Shown: positions 24,640 to 33,660, counted from the stretch's first letter. The stretch is 40,719 nucleotides of DNA from CAWAPS01 sp963783945 (GCA_963783945.1 CAWAPS010000001.1:1-40719), one strand, 5' to 3'. Program-made: numbers and translations. Notes: generated by a model not told the origin, from the letters alone.

Positions 24640-24831
24640 ATGATGGCGAACGGTGAGGAGGAGATGGTGGTGGCGGGTTCGGGACCTCTCTACGAGCACG
24701 GGGAGGCCGGCCAGAAAGCGGCTGAGGAGCCAGTCAACGTGCCCGGGTCGGATGACAAGGGTTCAAGCTCAGGGAGCACGACGGGCGACGAGCAGGTGGC
24801 GAACAACCGCGAAGTAGATCCGCCGGCGTGA
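24640..24831 (+). CDS. Small acidic hydrophilic protein, 63 aa
   Basis: ATG 24640 follows a near-perfect AGGAGGAAC ribosome site. The product is disordered-looking and acidic: MMANGEEEMVVAGSGPLYEH, GEAGQKAAEEPVNVPGSDDK, ending ANNREVDPPA. No Cys, no membrane segment. It is the first of three small hydrophilic genes that precede a PRC-barrel gene. Its TGA (24829-24831) overlaps the region where the next small frame begins. Function unknown; a stress or desiccation role is guessed from the company it keeps. Confidence 0.6.
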   Translation: MMANGEEEMVVAGSGPLYEHGEAGQKAAEEPVNVPGSDDKGSSSGSTTGDEQVANNREVDPPA

Positions 24832-25023
24832 CTGCCGAGCTTTTATCCCAGCGCCGCCATCGATGTCGATGGGCCGCTGGTGGATGCTACCGCGATGGCG
24901 GCCCGCCACAAAGAGGAACGTTTGAACGAGGCGCGGGCGAAAGGCGAGCCGGTACCTGCGGACGAGGCCTCTCTCGAGGGCCGGCCTCGTCCGGGCGCGA
25001 AGCCTCAGACCGCCGATGACTAG
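24832..25023 (+). CDS. Small hydrophilic protein, probably with displaced start
   Basis: The frame reads SFYPSAAIDVDGPLVDATAM, AARHKEERLNEARAKGEPVP and ADEASLEGRPRPGAKPQTAD, ending at TAG 25021-25023. The smooth protein-like composition marks it as real. No ATG precedes FYPSAAIDV. A GTG at 24828, overlapping the upstream TGA, is one base out of frame, so either a one-base error separates start and body or a start within the frame (GTG in PLVDA, ATG in TAMAA) is used. Function unknown. Confidence 0.45.
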   Translation: MPSFYPSAAIDVDGPLVDATAMAARHKEERLNEARAKGEPVPADEASLEGRPRPGAKPQTADD

Positions 25024-25046
25024 CGCAGACAGAGACAGGAGACGAC

Positions 25047-25259
25047 ATGTCAGACGCTGACGACCAAATGGGTGGGACTGGCGGCGTTACGGGCATGCCA
25101 CCCGACAAGGTGGTGCCCGGTCGGGACAATGCGGCCCCCGGCGAAGCCGGCGCTTCGGCGCCCGACTCTGGCAGAGAGGAACAGGATCCGGCCAACGACA
25201 ACGAGACGGAAGATTCAGAGGGGTCCTTCCCAGCGAGCGATCCTCCAGGAAACTACTAG
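25047..25259 (+). CDS. Small acidic protein with C-terminal SFPASDPPG motif
   Basis: 70 aa from ATG 25047 with CAGGAGACGAC upstream. The N-terminal part is Gly/Asp-rich (MSDADDQMGGTGGVTGMPPD). The C-terminus, DSEGSFPASDPPGNY, carries the (E/G)SFPASDPP motif found at the end of many small uncharacterised bacterial proteins. Third gene of the small-protein cluster. The motif's role is unknown. Confidence 0.65.
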   Translation: MSDADDQMGGTGGVTGMPPDKVVPGRDNAAPGEAGASAPDSGREEQDPANDNETEDSEGSFPASDPPGNY

Positions 25260-25400
25260 GATCGATGTTGCCCGCGTCTGCGACGAAAACTGAAGCAGCA
25301 CCCCACCAAAATATCGGCGCCTCAGTGATGTTCACAGCGTTAGTGCGGAGTTCCGCCCGGTAAAATCACAAAATAGTGATCAATAAAGGAGGGCGAGGCT

Positions 25401-25727
25401 ATGACCGACATGGCGCCCACACACGTAGGAGACGATCTGTACGACCGTGGTGGCCACAAGATTGGCAAGATCACAGATGTGATCGTCAATGACCGGACAC
25501 TTCAACCCGACTGGTACGTAGTAAGAGAGGGAATGCTCAGAGGGAACCACTTGGTGCCCTTCAGGTCGGTGAGCGCCACCGACAACGGAGCGATCGTCCC
25601 TTACGATAAGGCGTTGATACACTCCGCTCCGAAGCCCGACGGTCCAACTCTGACCGAAACAGAGCAGGAGGCCCTTAGCGCCCACTACCGAGACCTGACC
25701 CCTGGCTCTGCTCGTCCGACTCCCTAA
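25401..25727 (+). CDS. PRC-barrel domain protein
   Basis: 108 aa from ATG 25401 with AAAGGAGGGCGAGGCT upstream. HVGDDLYDRGGHKIGKITDV, then IVNDRTLQPDWYVVREGMLR and HLVPFRSVSATDNGAIVPYD, match a PRC-type beta barrel; the tail has LTETEQEALSAHYRDL. Bacterial single-domain PRC proteins are often stress-related or RNA-binding. A short palindrome TCAC-AAAATA-GTGA lies at about 25366-25379 just before the ribosome site and could be an operator. Confidence 0.75.
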   Translation: MTDMAPTHVGDDLYDRGGHKIGKITDVIVNDRTLQPDWYVVREGMLRGNHLVPFRSVSATDNGAIVPYDKALIHSAPKPDGPTLTETEQEALSAHYRDLTPGSARPTP

Positions 25728-26106
25728 GGAGAGAACAAACACCGAGGCCCATTTCGATATATGTATCGCTAGGCCCCGGCCGGGCGACATCCCCTCTCTT
25801 GCGAAGAATATCGCGAGCCGGCGGCAGGGCCGCACCCAAAATCAGCTGCACACAACTGTAGGAAACCGCCAAGCGGACCTTCAATAGCGCGGTCTATCAC
25901 AGGTCCCTTGGTGGTCGGCTGGTCACAAACCAGGCTCGCCTCAATCGGATTCCGTTCCGGTACTCCCCAATCGGCAGCCAACTATCTCCTTCAGACATAA
26001 GATTCTCAACGGTTTGGGGACGACTGGGACCAGAGCCAAAGCTGCGGTGGCGCGCAGAGCGTTCGCCTGAGCCCAGGCCCGAAAGGCAAGAGGGCGCCGA
26101 CTGGAA
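25728..26106. other. Intergenic stretch between convergent genes
   Basis: CGATA-TATG-TATCG (about 25755-25768) is a small perfect hairpin enclosed by weaker GGCC pairing, 28 nt after the PRC-barrel stop; it could help end transcription. Nothing else is recognisable. Confidence 0.35.
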
Positions 26107-27348
26107 TCAGGCGGCCCGTGGCGCGACGACATCATGCACCGCGGGCCCGATCTGTTCGGCGATCGGCTGCAGCTTGGCTAGGTCGAGTTTGTAGGCCTGG
26201 ACTGCGTTGCCGCCGAGGATCTTGCGGACTTCGTGCTCCGGGACGCCTTGTAGCACGTCGCGGATGTTGTCTATCGGCGTGAGCCAGTCCGACGACTCTA
26301 TGTGAGGGAAGTCCCACCCCCACATCATCTTGTCGATGCCGATAGCGTGGCGATAGGCGATCTCTGGCTTCCGCACCAGACTTGAGCCGATCCAGCATTG
26401 CCGCGCGAAGTATTCGCTTGGCTTCATCGTGAGCTGCTTCCGTTCGCTGTACGCGAACTTAGGGTCAGCCGCCATCGCGTCCATCCACATGAGCTTCTCG
26501 GGCACCCAAGCGGACCCTTGTTCTGTCAGCACCAGCTTCAGGTCGGGATGACGTTCGAATACGCCGCTCAAGGTAAGGAACCACAGCGGCCGGTGCGGCC
26601 AATCTGTGCACTCCATAGCGTACAGAATCGGCCCGTCCTCGCCCTCGCCGTAATATGGGCACCCCGAGCCGGTATGGCTGTGGATCGGCATGTCGAGCTC
26701 CTCGCACGTCGCCCACAGCGGCTCTAGGCTCGGATGGTTCCAGAACGGCTCCGTGAGGTTGTAGTAGACGAGCGGCAACAGCACGCCACCGCCGATGCCG
26801 TGCTCCTTGGCCCACCTCACCTGCTCGACCGCGCCATCAACGTCGGCGAGACTTCCGACCAGGGCCAAGCCCAGCAGCCGGTCGGGGGCAGACGAGCAGT
26901 AGTCCGCCAGCCAACGGTTGTACGCCCGCGCACCCGCCAGCTTCAACTCCGGGGAGTACTCCTTTTCCCACGGCCGGTTGTGCTCACGGGCGAACCACAA
27001 GAAAGGCGGCGAGTTCGCCGACTGGTCGTCCGGAAACAACACGTCCGCCACCAGCCCATCCGCATCCAGCGACCGCAGCCGGCTCGCCGCGTTCCATGTG
27101 CCCTCAGCTCCTTCGCCGACCTTCTCGTTGCGAAGCCACTCCCGCTTGTAAGCCTCTGACAAAGTCTCGGGGATACCACCGTCCTTCGGTTGTGTCGCCA
27201 TCCACAACGGCACGTACTGTGACAGCCAGTCGTCGAAGTCGTTGCTGTACCCCGGGTCGACATAATCCCGATACTCCGCGACCGGAGCTCCGACGTGGCC
27301 ATCCGACGAGATGATCATCAAACGGTCCGGCGATCTTTCATTCGTCAT
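26107..27348 (-). CDS. Amidohydrolase-2 family metal-dependent hydrolase
   Basis: 413 aa. ATG 27348 is chosen for GGGGAG 9 nt upstream. MIISSDGHVGAPVAEYRDYV carries the D-x-H of this TIM-barrel family. Next come DADGLVADVLFPDD, the barrel His in MPIHSHTGSG, LVLTEQGSAWVPEKL, and the metal-site Asp near the end in MMWGWDFPHIESSDW, followed by the family's closing helix VRKILGGNAVQAYKL. Such enzymes hydrolyse or decarboxylate ring-derived acids and often accompany aromatic or steroid catabolic genes. It appears intact and stands alone. Confidence 0.88.
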   Translation of the reverse strand: MTNERSPDRLMIISSDGHVGAPVAEYRDYVDPGYSNDFDDWLSQYVPLWMATQPKDGGIPETLSEAYKREWLRNEKVGEGAEGTWNAASRLRSLDADGLVADVLFPDDQSANSPPFLWFAREHNRPWEKEYSPELKLAGARAYNRWLADYCSSAPDRLLGLALVGSLADVDGAVEQVRWAKEHGIGGGVLLPLVYYNLTEPFWNHPSLEPLWATCEELDMPIHSHTGSGCPYYGEGEDGPILYAMECTDWPHRPLWFLTLSGVFERHPDLKLVLTEQGSAWVPEKLMWMDAMAADPKFAYSERKQLTMKPSEYFARQCWIGSSLVRKPEIAYRHAIGIDKMMWGWDFPHIESSDWLTPIDNIRDVLQGVPEHEVRKILGGNAVQAYKLDLAKLQPIAEQIGPAVHDVVAPRAA

Positions 27349-27536
27349 AAATCGGCTCCCCTTTCGGCCGGTTCCTTTTCCCCTACCCCTACCCCACGGT
27401 AGTTCTTCGATCAGACAGGTGCCACTGCCCACGCCAGACGGACCGCCGGTGGCTCGGGAGAAACGCTTTCCCTGCCTTCGGCTTGGAGCACGGTCGAGCG
27501 ACTTGTGCCAGCCCTCAGTCGGGCGCCTTCATCTGC

Positions 27537-27660
27537 TCAATTACGACTCCCCGACGGGCGCGCCCGCTCGGTTATCTGTGGGTTGTGGAACTCCCTCACC
27601 TGCCAGATCCGCCCTTCGCGGAAGCGGTACACCCCCATGTGGCACGGCCGGCGAACCCGA
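27537..27660 (-). pseudogene. NTF2/SnoaL-like C-terminal fragment
   Basis: The minus strand reads HMGVYRFREGRIWQVREFHN and ends soon after with a stop. The pattern (Y-R-F-R-x-G-R-I-x-x-V-R-E) is the last strand pair of SnoaL-type small isomerase/cyclase folds. Only some 35 residues are interpretable. Confidence 0.3.
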
Positions 27661-27674
27661 TGCCCTCCTCTATG

Positions 27675-28009
27675 TCTTTTCGGAAAGGGACACCCCCGCA
27701 CTACTCGGACTGGAGGATATGGGTCTGGCTCCCGGCCCGAACCGCAGCCGGGTTGCCCAAGCTGAACTTCCAGGATCTCAAGCACAGCGGCGGCACGGCC
27801 TTGCTAGACGAGGGCGTGAACATCAAGACGGCACTTGGCTGGATCGGCTGCGCCAACCCTCGGACGACCCTGGCCGTCTACCCGCCCAACCGACGATCGA
27901 GGCGGATCGAGACGCCACTGACCGGCTCGTCCATCGTTTTCCGCCCGCGGGATGGACGCGGGATGATAGCCGCACCCACCCGGCCCCAGCCAGACGTGCA
28001 TGAGCCTTG
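27675..28009 (+). pseudogene. Tyrosine recombinase (integrase) C-terminal remnant
   Basis: The frame contains VWLPARTAAGLPKLNFQDLK, HSGGTALLDEGVNIKTALGW and IGCANPRTTLAVY. It corresponds to the catalytic domain of actinobacterial integrases (PA--AGL--L--HDLRHT...LGH...VY). The essential H-x-x-R is now Q-x-x-K and LGH has become IGC, while the Tyr in LAVY remains, so it is inactive. The tail RPRDGRGMIAAPTRPQPDVH ends 16 nt before a tRNA-Ile 3' fragment, the expected position for an int gene beside its attachment site. Confidence 0.65.
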
Positions 28010-28025
28010 ACCTGCGGCTTTACCA

Positions 28026-28088
28026 GTGGGGCTAGGTGGAATCGAACCACCGACCTCAGCATTATCAGTGCTCGCCACTGGTACCGGG
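28026..28088 (-). repeat. tRNA-Ile(GAU) 3' fragment, direct repeat copy 1 (att-like site)
   Basis: Minus strand: anticodon arm with CTGATAA, then the T-arm GGTGG-TTCGATT-CCACC, then TAGCCCC, the 3' half of tRNA-Ile. The 5' half (D-arm, acceptor) is missing, so it is not a working tRNA. The same 63 bp recur at 33597-33659 with one mismatch. A second shared block follows (28151-28181 versus 33663-33693, 31 bp with one mismatch). Between the two blocks this copy has about 60 bp not present in the other. Confidence 0.85.
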
Positions 28089-28436
28089 GGCAACGGCGTG
28101 GGACTGGCTGGTACTCGGGCTGGACAGCGGGAACTGCCACGAACCGCTGCGAACCGCCTGGCACGCGCGATGGACGCGCGATGAAAGCGCGCCAAGATCA
28201 CCCGAGGTAGATCGGTGTCAGCCTCTGGGTCCATCGGAATCCCGGTATGGCACATCTTGGGGCTGTATTCCCAAACGCAGGTTTCTCGCGTCTTTAACCG
28301 AGGTTGCCCGGAGGTGCGTCCACAGGGCGGTGCGGCCGGCGCGCCCCGACAGGGCCGAGAAGGAGCGGGCGGGGTGCTCTCCGCGGTGACGCTTCGATCG
28401 CGTGCCTCGTCTGAACCATGGCTTCCTTCTCTGGTC

Positions 28437-28940
28437 ACGCGGTGAACCGCTGGCCGCCATCGATGAGGTAGGTCGCCCCGGTCACAGCGGTGTTGGTCAT
28501 GAGGTGCACGGCGAGAGGGGCAACGTCGGCCGCTCCGACGACACGCCCGATGGGCAGCGTGGCCAGCAGCCTGGGCGCGGCGCGCGTCCAGGTCATCGCC
28601 GAGCAGCGATGCAGACAACGGCGTGTCGAGGAAGCCGGCCGCGATCAGGTTGACCCAGATCGGCGCGGTCCCGACCGCCAGGTTGGCGATCAGGCGGCAG
28701 CGCGGCGGTACCAGCCGCGATAAGCGACAGGCCTGTACCTCGGCTGCGGCCGTCGGTGCCGCCCATGAACAGCAGCGTGCCGCCCTGCCGTACCCGGCCG
28801 ACGGGGCGCTGGCCGACGGCGAAAACCCGCCAGATGTGTGCGTCAAAGTCGCGGTGCGCCCGCTCGCGAGTTAGGTCGGCGAGGGCCGCGTAGTAGCTCC
28901 GGCAAAGGAGGTTGTGCCGTCTCGGGGCATCCTGTAGGGG
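28437..28940 (-). pseudogene. SDR-family oxidoreductase C-terminal part, frameshifted
   Basis: Pieces in successive minus-strand frames line up as one SDR: QGGTLLFMGGTDGR, then LIANLAVGTAPIWVNLIAAG and FLDTPLSASLLGDDL. The final piece, partly in another frame, holds VHLMTNTAVTGATYLIDGGQ near 28450. The VNLIAAGFxDTPLS and VTGATYxIDGGQ motifs are those of short-chain dehydrogenases. The cofactor-binding N-terminus is not seen. At least two frameshifts. Confidence 0.65.
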
Positions 28941-28978
28941 AAGGTGCATCTCTGGTCCGAAGGAGAACGCTGACGACC

Positions 28979-29542
28979 ATGCCCATTAGACATATGCAAA
29001 CCGCACTAAGCGTAACCCAAGCCACCCACCCCACCGCCACGGTCGGCAGCGCCGGAAGCGACCCGTCCTTGGTAGCTCAGGAAATGTTTGCATACATGCA
29101 GCGCAACATCGCCACCGACGGCAACCTGATAGTGGATAACGCTGACCCCACCCGACCCGTCGAAGTCTCCCAAGCTGGCTGCGTCATCGCATCCCCGTCC
29201 TATCCCAACTACAACAACACCCTCCCTCCCATCCGCTGGGACTATGTGTACAACTGGACTCGGGACGCAGCCATCACCGTGTCGGAGGTCTTGAGCAACA
29301 CCCCGACGCTGGTCCACCAAACGGTCGCCGTCCAGACGATCACCGATTACGTCACCTTCGCCAACGTCTGCCAAACCGCCGGCGGCACCCTCGGGCAGGC
29401 CAACTACACCGTCAGGGGCGCGGCGACGGGGGCCGCCGACGAAGGCGACGGACCGGCCCTTCCGGTCCTTACCATTCTCCAGGGCTACGGCCTGCTCGAC
29501 CCAGCAACCCATGCCACCGCCCAGCAGGTCATCGCTGGGTGG
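28979..29542 (+). pseudogene. GH15 glucoamylase N-terminal fragment
   Basis: From ATG 28979 (AAGGAGAAC upstream) the frame reads SLVAQEMFAYMQRNIATDGN, GCVIASPSYPNYNNTLPPIR and WDYVYNWTRDAAITVSEVLS. It goes on to DEGDGPALPVLTILQGYGLL. Y-x-x-NWTRDAA and DEGDGPAL are typical of fungal-type glucoamylases (GH15), which release glucose from starch ends. About 185 residues are preserved, then the sequence passes abruptly (about 29540) into the end of the gene on the other strand. The catalytic Glu and most of the (alpha/alpha)6 barrel are missing. Confidence 0.8.
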
Positions 29543-30182
29543 CCTTGGTTGAGCGGCGAGCGGTGGTCTCGGATCCATGCCAAGCCCTCTGCTTCGCCTG
29601 CCCTCCGGCTGAGCGGTACGCTTGCGCCCACGACCTCTCAACTGTTTGCTGGTCGTATCGAAGGACCGGCTCAGTGTTGCCGAGCACGTCGAGGACGTGC
29701 ACGAACCGGTGGCTGCCGATGGCTTGTCCCGCGCGGTAGAGCAGTTCGACGATCTCCTCTGTATCGAATTGCTCCGTTAACGTCAGTAGTAGCGCCTCGT
29801 CGATGGCGTCGTGGTCCGTGGCCATGAGATCGACGACTGTCATGGCGAGGGCCTCGCGTCGAGGCAATCCTGTGTGCTCGGGGTCGATTAGGCAAGCGAC
29901 ATCGTCTTCTTTCACAGAGGGGTCCTTTCGTGCCTGGGAACAGGGCCCACACGCCGCGATCTGGGCGCTGCGCAACCGGATGAGCTCTCCGAGACGGCCG
30001 CCGAGGCGCCCCTGCCGGTATCGACCCTCGGAACGTTCGAGGATGTCCAGTGCCACGTACGGACTGTGCGCGAAGACGGGCATGCTGTCGCCCGTGACGG
30101 TACCCCGGCGTCGCCCTTCCTCGATGTGTCGGCGCACCTCTTCGGGGAGGTCATCCCACGGTACCGGTTGGATCCTTGCCAT
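29529..30182 (-). CDS. Carboxymuconolactone decarboxylase / AhpD-like protein
   Basis: From ATG 30182 (GAGAGGGTG upstream). MARIQPVPWDDLPEEVRRHI opens it. LIRLRSAQIAACGPCSQARK then carries the C-x-x-C redox motif of AhpD-like proteins, and LPRREALAMTVVDLMATDHD and LVELLYRAGQAIGSHRFVH-type helices follow (sequence: EEIVELLYRAGQAIGSHRFV). It appears complete, about 217 aa; the last 30 residues may be altered because the frame ends inside the junction with the glucoamylase fragment. Likely a peroxidase-like or decarboxylase-like enzyme of unknown substrate. Confidence 0.72.
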   Translation of the reverse strand: MARIQPVPWDDLPEEVRRHIEEGRRRGTVTGDSMPVFAHSPYVALDILERSEGRYRQGRLGGRLGELIRLRSAQIAACGPCSQARKDPSVKEDDVACLIDPEHTGLPRREALAMTVVDLMATDHDAIDEALLLTLTEQFDTEEIVELLYRAGQAIGSHRFVHVLDVLGNTEPVLRYDQQTVERSWAQAYRSAGGQAKQRAWHGSETTARRSTKATQR

Positions 30183-30191
30183 GAACGTCAC

Positions 30192-30589
30192 CCTCTCTAT
30201 CTAGAAGCCATATGAAGCCATATGAGGTCTGGGTGCCTTAGACCGCGCCGCGACCCGATGCGTGTCGTGGTCCCCCAGGTCCGTCAACTAGGCGGGGGCA
30301 TGTGGGGCCAGCACCTCGTGACGACGGCGGATAACGGTGATGACCCACAAGAAGACGGTGGTAAGGCATGATAAATAGCCGACCAGGGTACTGAGACTGT
30401 ACGGCTCCCCGACGCTCTTCGAATCGACGATCGGCCTGCATCCACCGCCAGCTCATCGAGATAGTCCCCGGTTGTCACACACGTCGCGGGTACGCACTTG
30501 CCCGGACACTGGCGCGGGCGTGTCCTGTGTGCAATGATCCAAGCGGCCCGGCAGCGGACTACGCATTCCGATCGGGCTCCAGCATGCTC
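30192..30589. other. Stretch without a recognisable gene
   Basis: A 10-bp tandem duplication (AAGCCATATG twice) lies near 30206-30226, just upstream of the CMD gene. Otherwise no gene or structure is recognised. Confidence 0.35.
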
Positions 30590-31471
30590 GAAAGATTTGT
30601 CCGCGGCCCATAAAGGCACGCATCTGCTGGCGCACGGTTTATCAGCGTTTCGGCTCGGGTTCGGTACATGGCGTTCTCCCACTCGATCGTGGCCCGACGC
30701 CGCCCACCAGTTAGTCGCTCGTCATCGGCGACGTCTGGGTGGGCCCAGAACGAGTCCCGCTCGATAGCCTCGATTGTGAACCCGGCCACGTCATCCGGGA
30801 TTTCCAAGTAGGCGGGCTTTCCGTAACTACGCGAAATCTCTAAGGCGGGCTGACCTACGTCATCTGACGGAAAGGCGTTCGTGAGCCCAGGAAACAGTAG
30901 GCCGGCCACAATATCGACTCCCGCGTTCGCGTAGTTGGCCATAGAGGCATTCCATCAGACTCGTAATAGCCGCCTTACTCACCGTGTAGGGGCCGTTGCC
31001 GTACAACGTCCCAGTGGTACCAGCGCCTGACGTTGTAGCGGGCACGTGACCATGTTCACCGCCAGCGATCGTTCGTGGTACGAAGGCCTTAATTCCATAG
31101 ATCACGCCAAGGAGGTTCACCCTGTTGGTTCGTTCCCACGCGTCCGGGTCCGGGGAAAGCAGACTGTGCCCCGACGTCTACTGGCGGAGCGACGTGGTTC
31201 AGCAGCACAACATGCGCCGCGCCAAAACCCTCGTAGGTCGCCGACGCAAGCTGCTCAACCGCCGCCCGCTCAGATACGTCGGTTGGAACCGCCAGTGCCT
31301 CGGTCCCACCGGCCCTCAACTCCTCGGCCCAGTCTCGGCTCTGTCTCCATCAATATCGGCAAGCACCATGCGGCAACCCAATGCGGCCAGTCGGCGGCTC
31401 ACGGTGAATCCGATCCCTCGTGGATTCGCTGCGCCCGTGACGACCGCAACCTTGCCCTCGAAGTTCTGCAT
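30590..31471 (-). pseudogene. SDR-family oxidoreductase, several frameshifts
   Basis: One complete SDR can be followed across three minus-strand frames. Start at ATG 31471: MQNFEGKVAVVTGAANPRGI, with the cofactor loop. Then RAGGTEALAVPTDVSERAAV, LLNHVAPPVDVG, NLLGVIYGIKAFVPRTIAGG, SGAGTTGTLYGNGPYTVSKA with the catalytic YxxxK, and last DIVAGLLFPGLTNAFPSDDV and VAGFTIEAIERDSFWAHPD. At least three shifts (near 31300, 31130 and 30930) break it. Order and spacing are otherwise those of the family. Confidence 0.8.
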
Positions 31472-31558
31472 AAACCACCTACCTCATCTTCTAGTCATTA
31501 CACCCTGGAAATATCCGCTAGTCGTGCAGCCACCTCCCAGTCGATCATCATATTCTCG

Positions 31559-32440
31559 TTATCTACCGCCGTACATCGCAGGATTGTCAGGCGTGGGCCA
31601 GCCGGGCAAGAGGCCGAGTTTTGCTGTGAGGTCCTGGGCCTCGAGCTCGCGCGGATCCTGAGCCACTCGAGCCTCCGCGGCGTCGGGATTGCTTAGAATC
31701 CACACGATGGCTGCACCCACCGCATCAGGCGGCGGGCCGGAGGATACGTCAAGACCGAGGCCAAACCCGCCCATGTCCTGGGCCATTCGTTCGGTGGCAA
31801 TGTATCCCGGTTGCACGTTGTAGGTGCGGATTCCCTGCTCGTGCAGTTCAAGGGACAGGATACCGGCGACTCTGTGTAATGCACCCTTACTGAATCCGTA
31901 GCCGATACCCCATCCCCCGTTCCCCACCGGACCTGTCGGATCATGCGTCCCGGCTCCTGATGAAATGTTAATGATCGTCCCCGACCCTCGCTCCAGCATC
32001 CCTGGCAAGAACTCCTTGATCAGTGCGAGAGGCGCCATGACATTCGCCTCGAGGTGCCGGTCCAGCAGCTCCAAAGGGACATCCACGAACCGATCCATGT
32101 GTCCCGGGCCAATATACCGTCCGTTGTTCACGAGAACATCCACCGGCCCCCACTTGGTCAGGACCGCCTGGGCTGCCGCAATCACGCTAGCCCGATCGGT
32201 CAAATCAGCCGGTACCGTCATGACCTGAACGTTCTCGGCCTGGATCAGGTCAGCAGTCGTCGACAGCGAACCGGGCAATGCGCTTGTATCTGACCTCGCG
32301 ATCGTCGACGAGTGTTCACGCTGCTCACCTTCTTGGACTGTCCTAGCCGTAATGGCAATGTCATAGCCGGCTCTTGCCAGATTCACGGCTATGGACTTTC
32401 CGATTCCCCGGCTCGCACCGGTCACAAACGCTGAGGGCAT
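31559..32440 (-). CDS. SDR family NAD(P)-dependent oxidoreductase
   Basis: 293 aa from ATG 32440. Cofactor loop VTGASRGIGKSIAVNLARAG, acidic strand ITART, VDVLVNNGRYIGPG in place of NNAG, catalytic Ser in INISSGAGTH, Tyr/Lys in IGYGFSKGALHR, then VQPGYIATERM. A short insertion (TVQEGEQREHSSTIARSDTS) after strand 2 and a C-terminal extension make it longer than FabG. It looks intact and lies directly upstream, on the same strand, of the broken SDR at 30590-31471. Substrate unknown. Confidence 0.88.
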   Translation of the reverse strand: MPSAFVTGASRGIGKSIAVNLARAGYDIAITARTVQEGEQREHSSTIARSDTSALPGSLSTTADLIQAENVQVMTVPADLTDRASVIAAAQAVLTKWGPVDVLVNNGRYIGPGHMDRFVDVPLELLDRHLEANVMAPLALIKEFLPGMLERGSGTIINISSGAGTHDPTGPVGNGGWGIGYGFSKGALHRVAGILSLELHEQGIRTYNVQPGYIATERMAQDMGGFGLGLDVSSGPPPDAVGAAIVWILSNPDAAEARVAQDPRELEAQDLTAKLGLLPGWPTPDNPAMYGGR

Positions 32441-32836
32441 CTATCTATCTTTCGGGTCAAGCGGCTCTTGTACTGGTGTGCCGGCCGCGCCTTGTAGTTC
32501 ACGGTGCTCAGCATGATGCCGCCGGGCAGTCGGTGAGTGTTCGCAGGTTCGAAATAATCGACTGGGGTGTGGGATCGCTACCGGGCATCTGTCGGCCTGT
32601 GATGATCACGTCGGTAGCTACGTAGGAGAAGAGAATGCTCAGGTTGGCGATCGGCGCCGAATAGTTGGCGTACTGCTTGAGGTTCGCCCAAGCCATGGTG
32701 GACCGGGTTGCCGCTCTCGGTCAACCCCTCCGGTCGCGCCTGCTCAGCACCCCCTAATGCGGTCGTGGCCCCTTCAAACCGGATCGCCGCGGCGGCCCAA
32801 AGGCTCACACCTCTACCTGTTTTCGGGACAGGCTCC
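32441..32836. other. Stretch without a recognisable gene
   Basis: A minus-strand frame near 32520-32696 (APIANLSILFSYVATDVIIT) is hydrophobic but short and unplaced. No other signal. Confidence 0.3.
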
Positions 32837-33358
32837 TCATCCGGCCGGATCACTCCCAAGCTGCACATCGGGGGCCCTCGGTGGGGTTCGCACCCAAGGT
32901 TCGATCGGTGTCGCCCGGACCCGACCGTGATCCCTCGGTCTGGGTGCGCTGCATGACGCTGCGCAACCCTCCTTCTGCAAGACCGAGCACCTGTGTGGGT
33001 GTCTCGACCACGACGCCGATCTCGTCATGCTCCTCCCCGCCGGGCGGTCCGGTGCCCGTGCGCAGTAGAGCCGACCTCGGTCAGCAAGATCGTCGAATCG
33101 GGCAGTGGCGGGATCTCCAGCACCGCTCGATATTGCCCCTCGGCGCGGACGCGAGGGCACGGGCTCTACTATTCGAGCCGGCACGGACTCAACCTCCAGC
33201 CAAGTGGCTACAGCAGCCGCCCAGAAGCGGAGCCCTTTGGCTACCCGCACGAACCGGATCCGACGCTCCCGTGTGAGCCGGTACACGAGGTGCTTGGAGC
33301 ACGACAGGTAGGCGCAAACACGATCGATGTCCCAAAGCTCCGGCAGGCTGTCGCCCAT
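32837..33358 (-). CDS. Excisionase-like HTH DNA-binding protein
   Basis: ATG 33358 with AAGGAACGGG upstream. Only the first 60 residues are recognisable: LWDIDRVCAYLSCSKHLVYR, LTRERRIRFVRVAKGLRFWA, VATWLEVESVPA. This is the MerR-like winged helix of excisionase/HTH_17 proteins, which bind next to int and the attachment site. Beyond that the frame is Arg/Pro-rich and probably not native; the usual protein is 65-100 aa. It lies about 240 bp from the second tRNA-Ile repeat, as expected for xis of an integrative element. Confidence 0.68.
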   Translation of the reverse strand: MGDSLPELWDIDRVCAYLSCSKHLVYRLTRERRIRFVRVAKGLRFWAAAVATWLEVESVPARIVEPVPSRPRRGAISSGAGDPATARFDDLADRGRLYCARAPDRPAGRSMTRSASWSRHPHRCSVLQKEGCAASCSAPRPRDHGRVRATPIEPWVRTPPRAPDVQLGSDPAG

Positions 33359-33596
33359 CCCGTTCCTTCGCTGACGTCCACATCTCAGGGGACCGGTTGG
33401 CGGTTTCTGCCAGGACGGCAGGTTTCAGTCATGCCGTTCCACTATCAGTGCGTCGCGAATCAGCTCCGGAATAGCCCCCTCGAAACAGGGATTCGCCGCG
33501 GTTCATCGCGGCGCGATCGTGGCGAAAGGCCTCCCTGGACCCCGCCGACCGCCCCCGTACCCCGGAGGAGTGCTGGTCAGCCTGCCATTCTGACCG

Positions 33597-33659
33597 GTGG
33601 GGCTAGGTGGAATCGAACCACCGACCTCAGCATTATCAGTGCTCGCCAGTGGTACCGGG
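33597..33659 (-). repeat. tRNA-Ile(GAU) 3' fragment, direct repeat copy 2 (att-like site)
   Basis: Same 63 bp as 28026-28088 with a single difference (33649), in the same orientation, 5571 bp away. It also lacks the 5' tRNA half. Downstream it shares a second 31-bp block (33663-33693). The two copies bound a segment with the characters of a decayed integrative island. Confidence 0.85.
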
Positions 33660-33660
33660 C

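Noticed and set aside
28026..28088. Functional tRNA-Ile gene
   Set aside because: The acceptor 5' strand and D-arm are missing in both copies, so only the 3' half is present.
30498..30767. Plus-strand 89-codon frame
   Set aside because: Overlaps the end of the frameshifted SDR on the other strand, which has recognisable family motifs.
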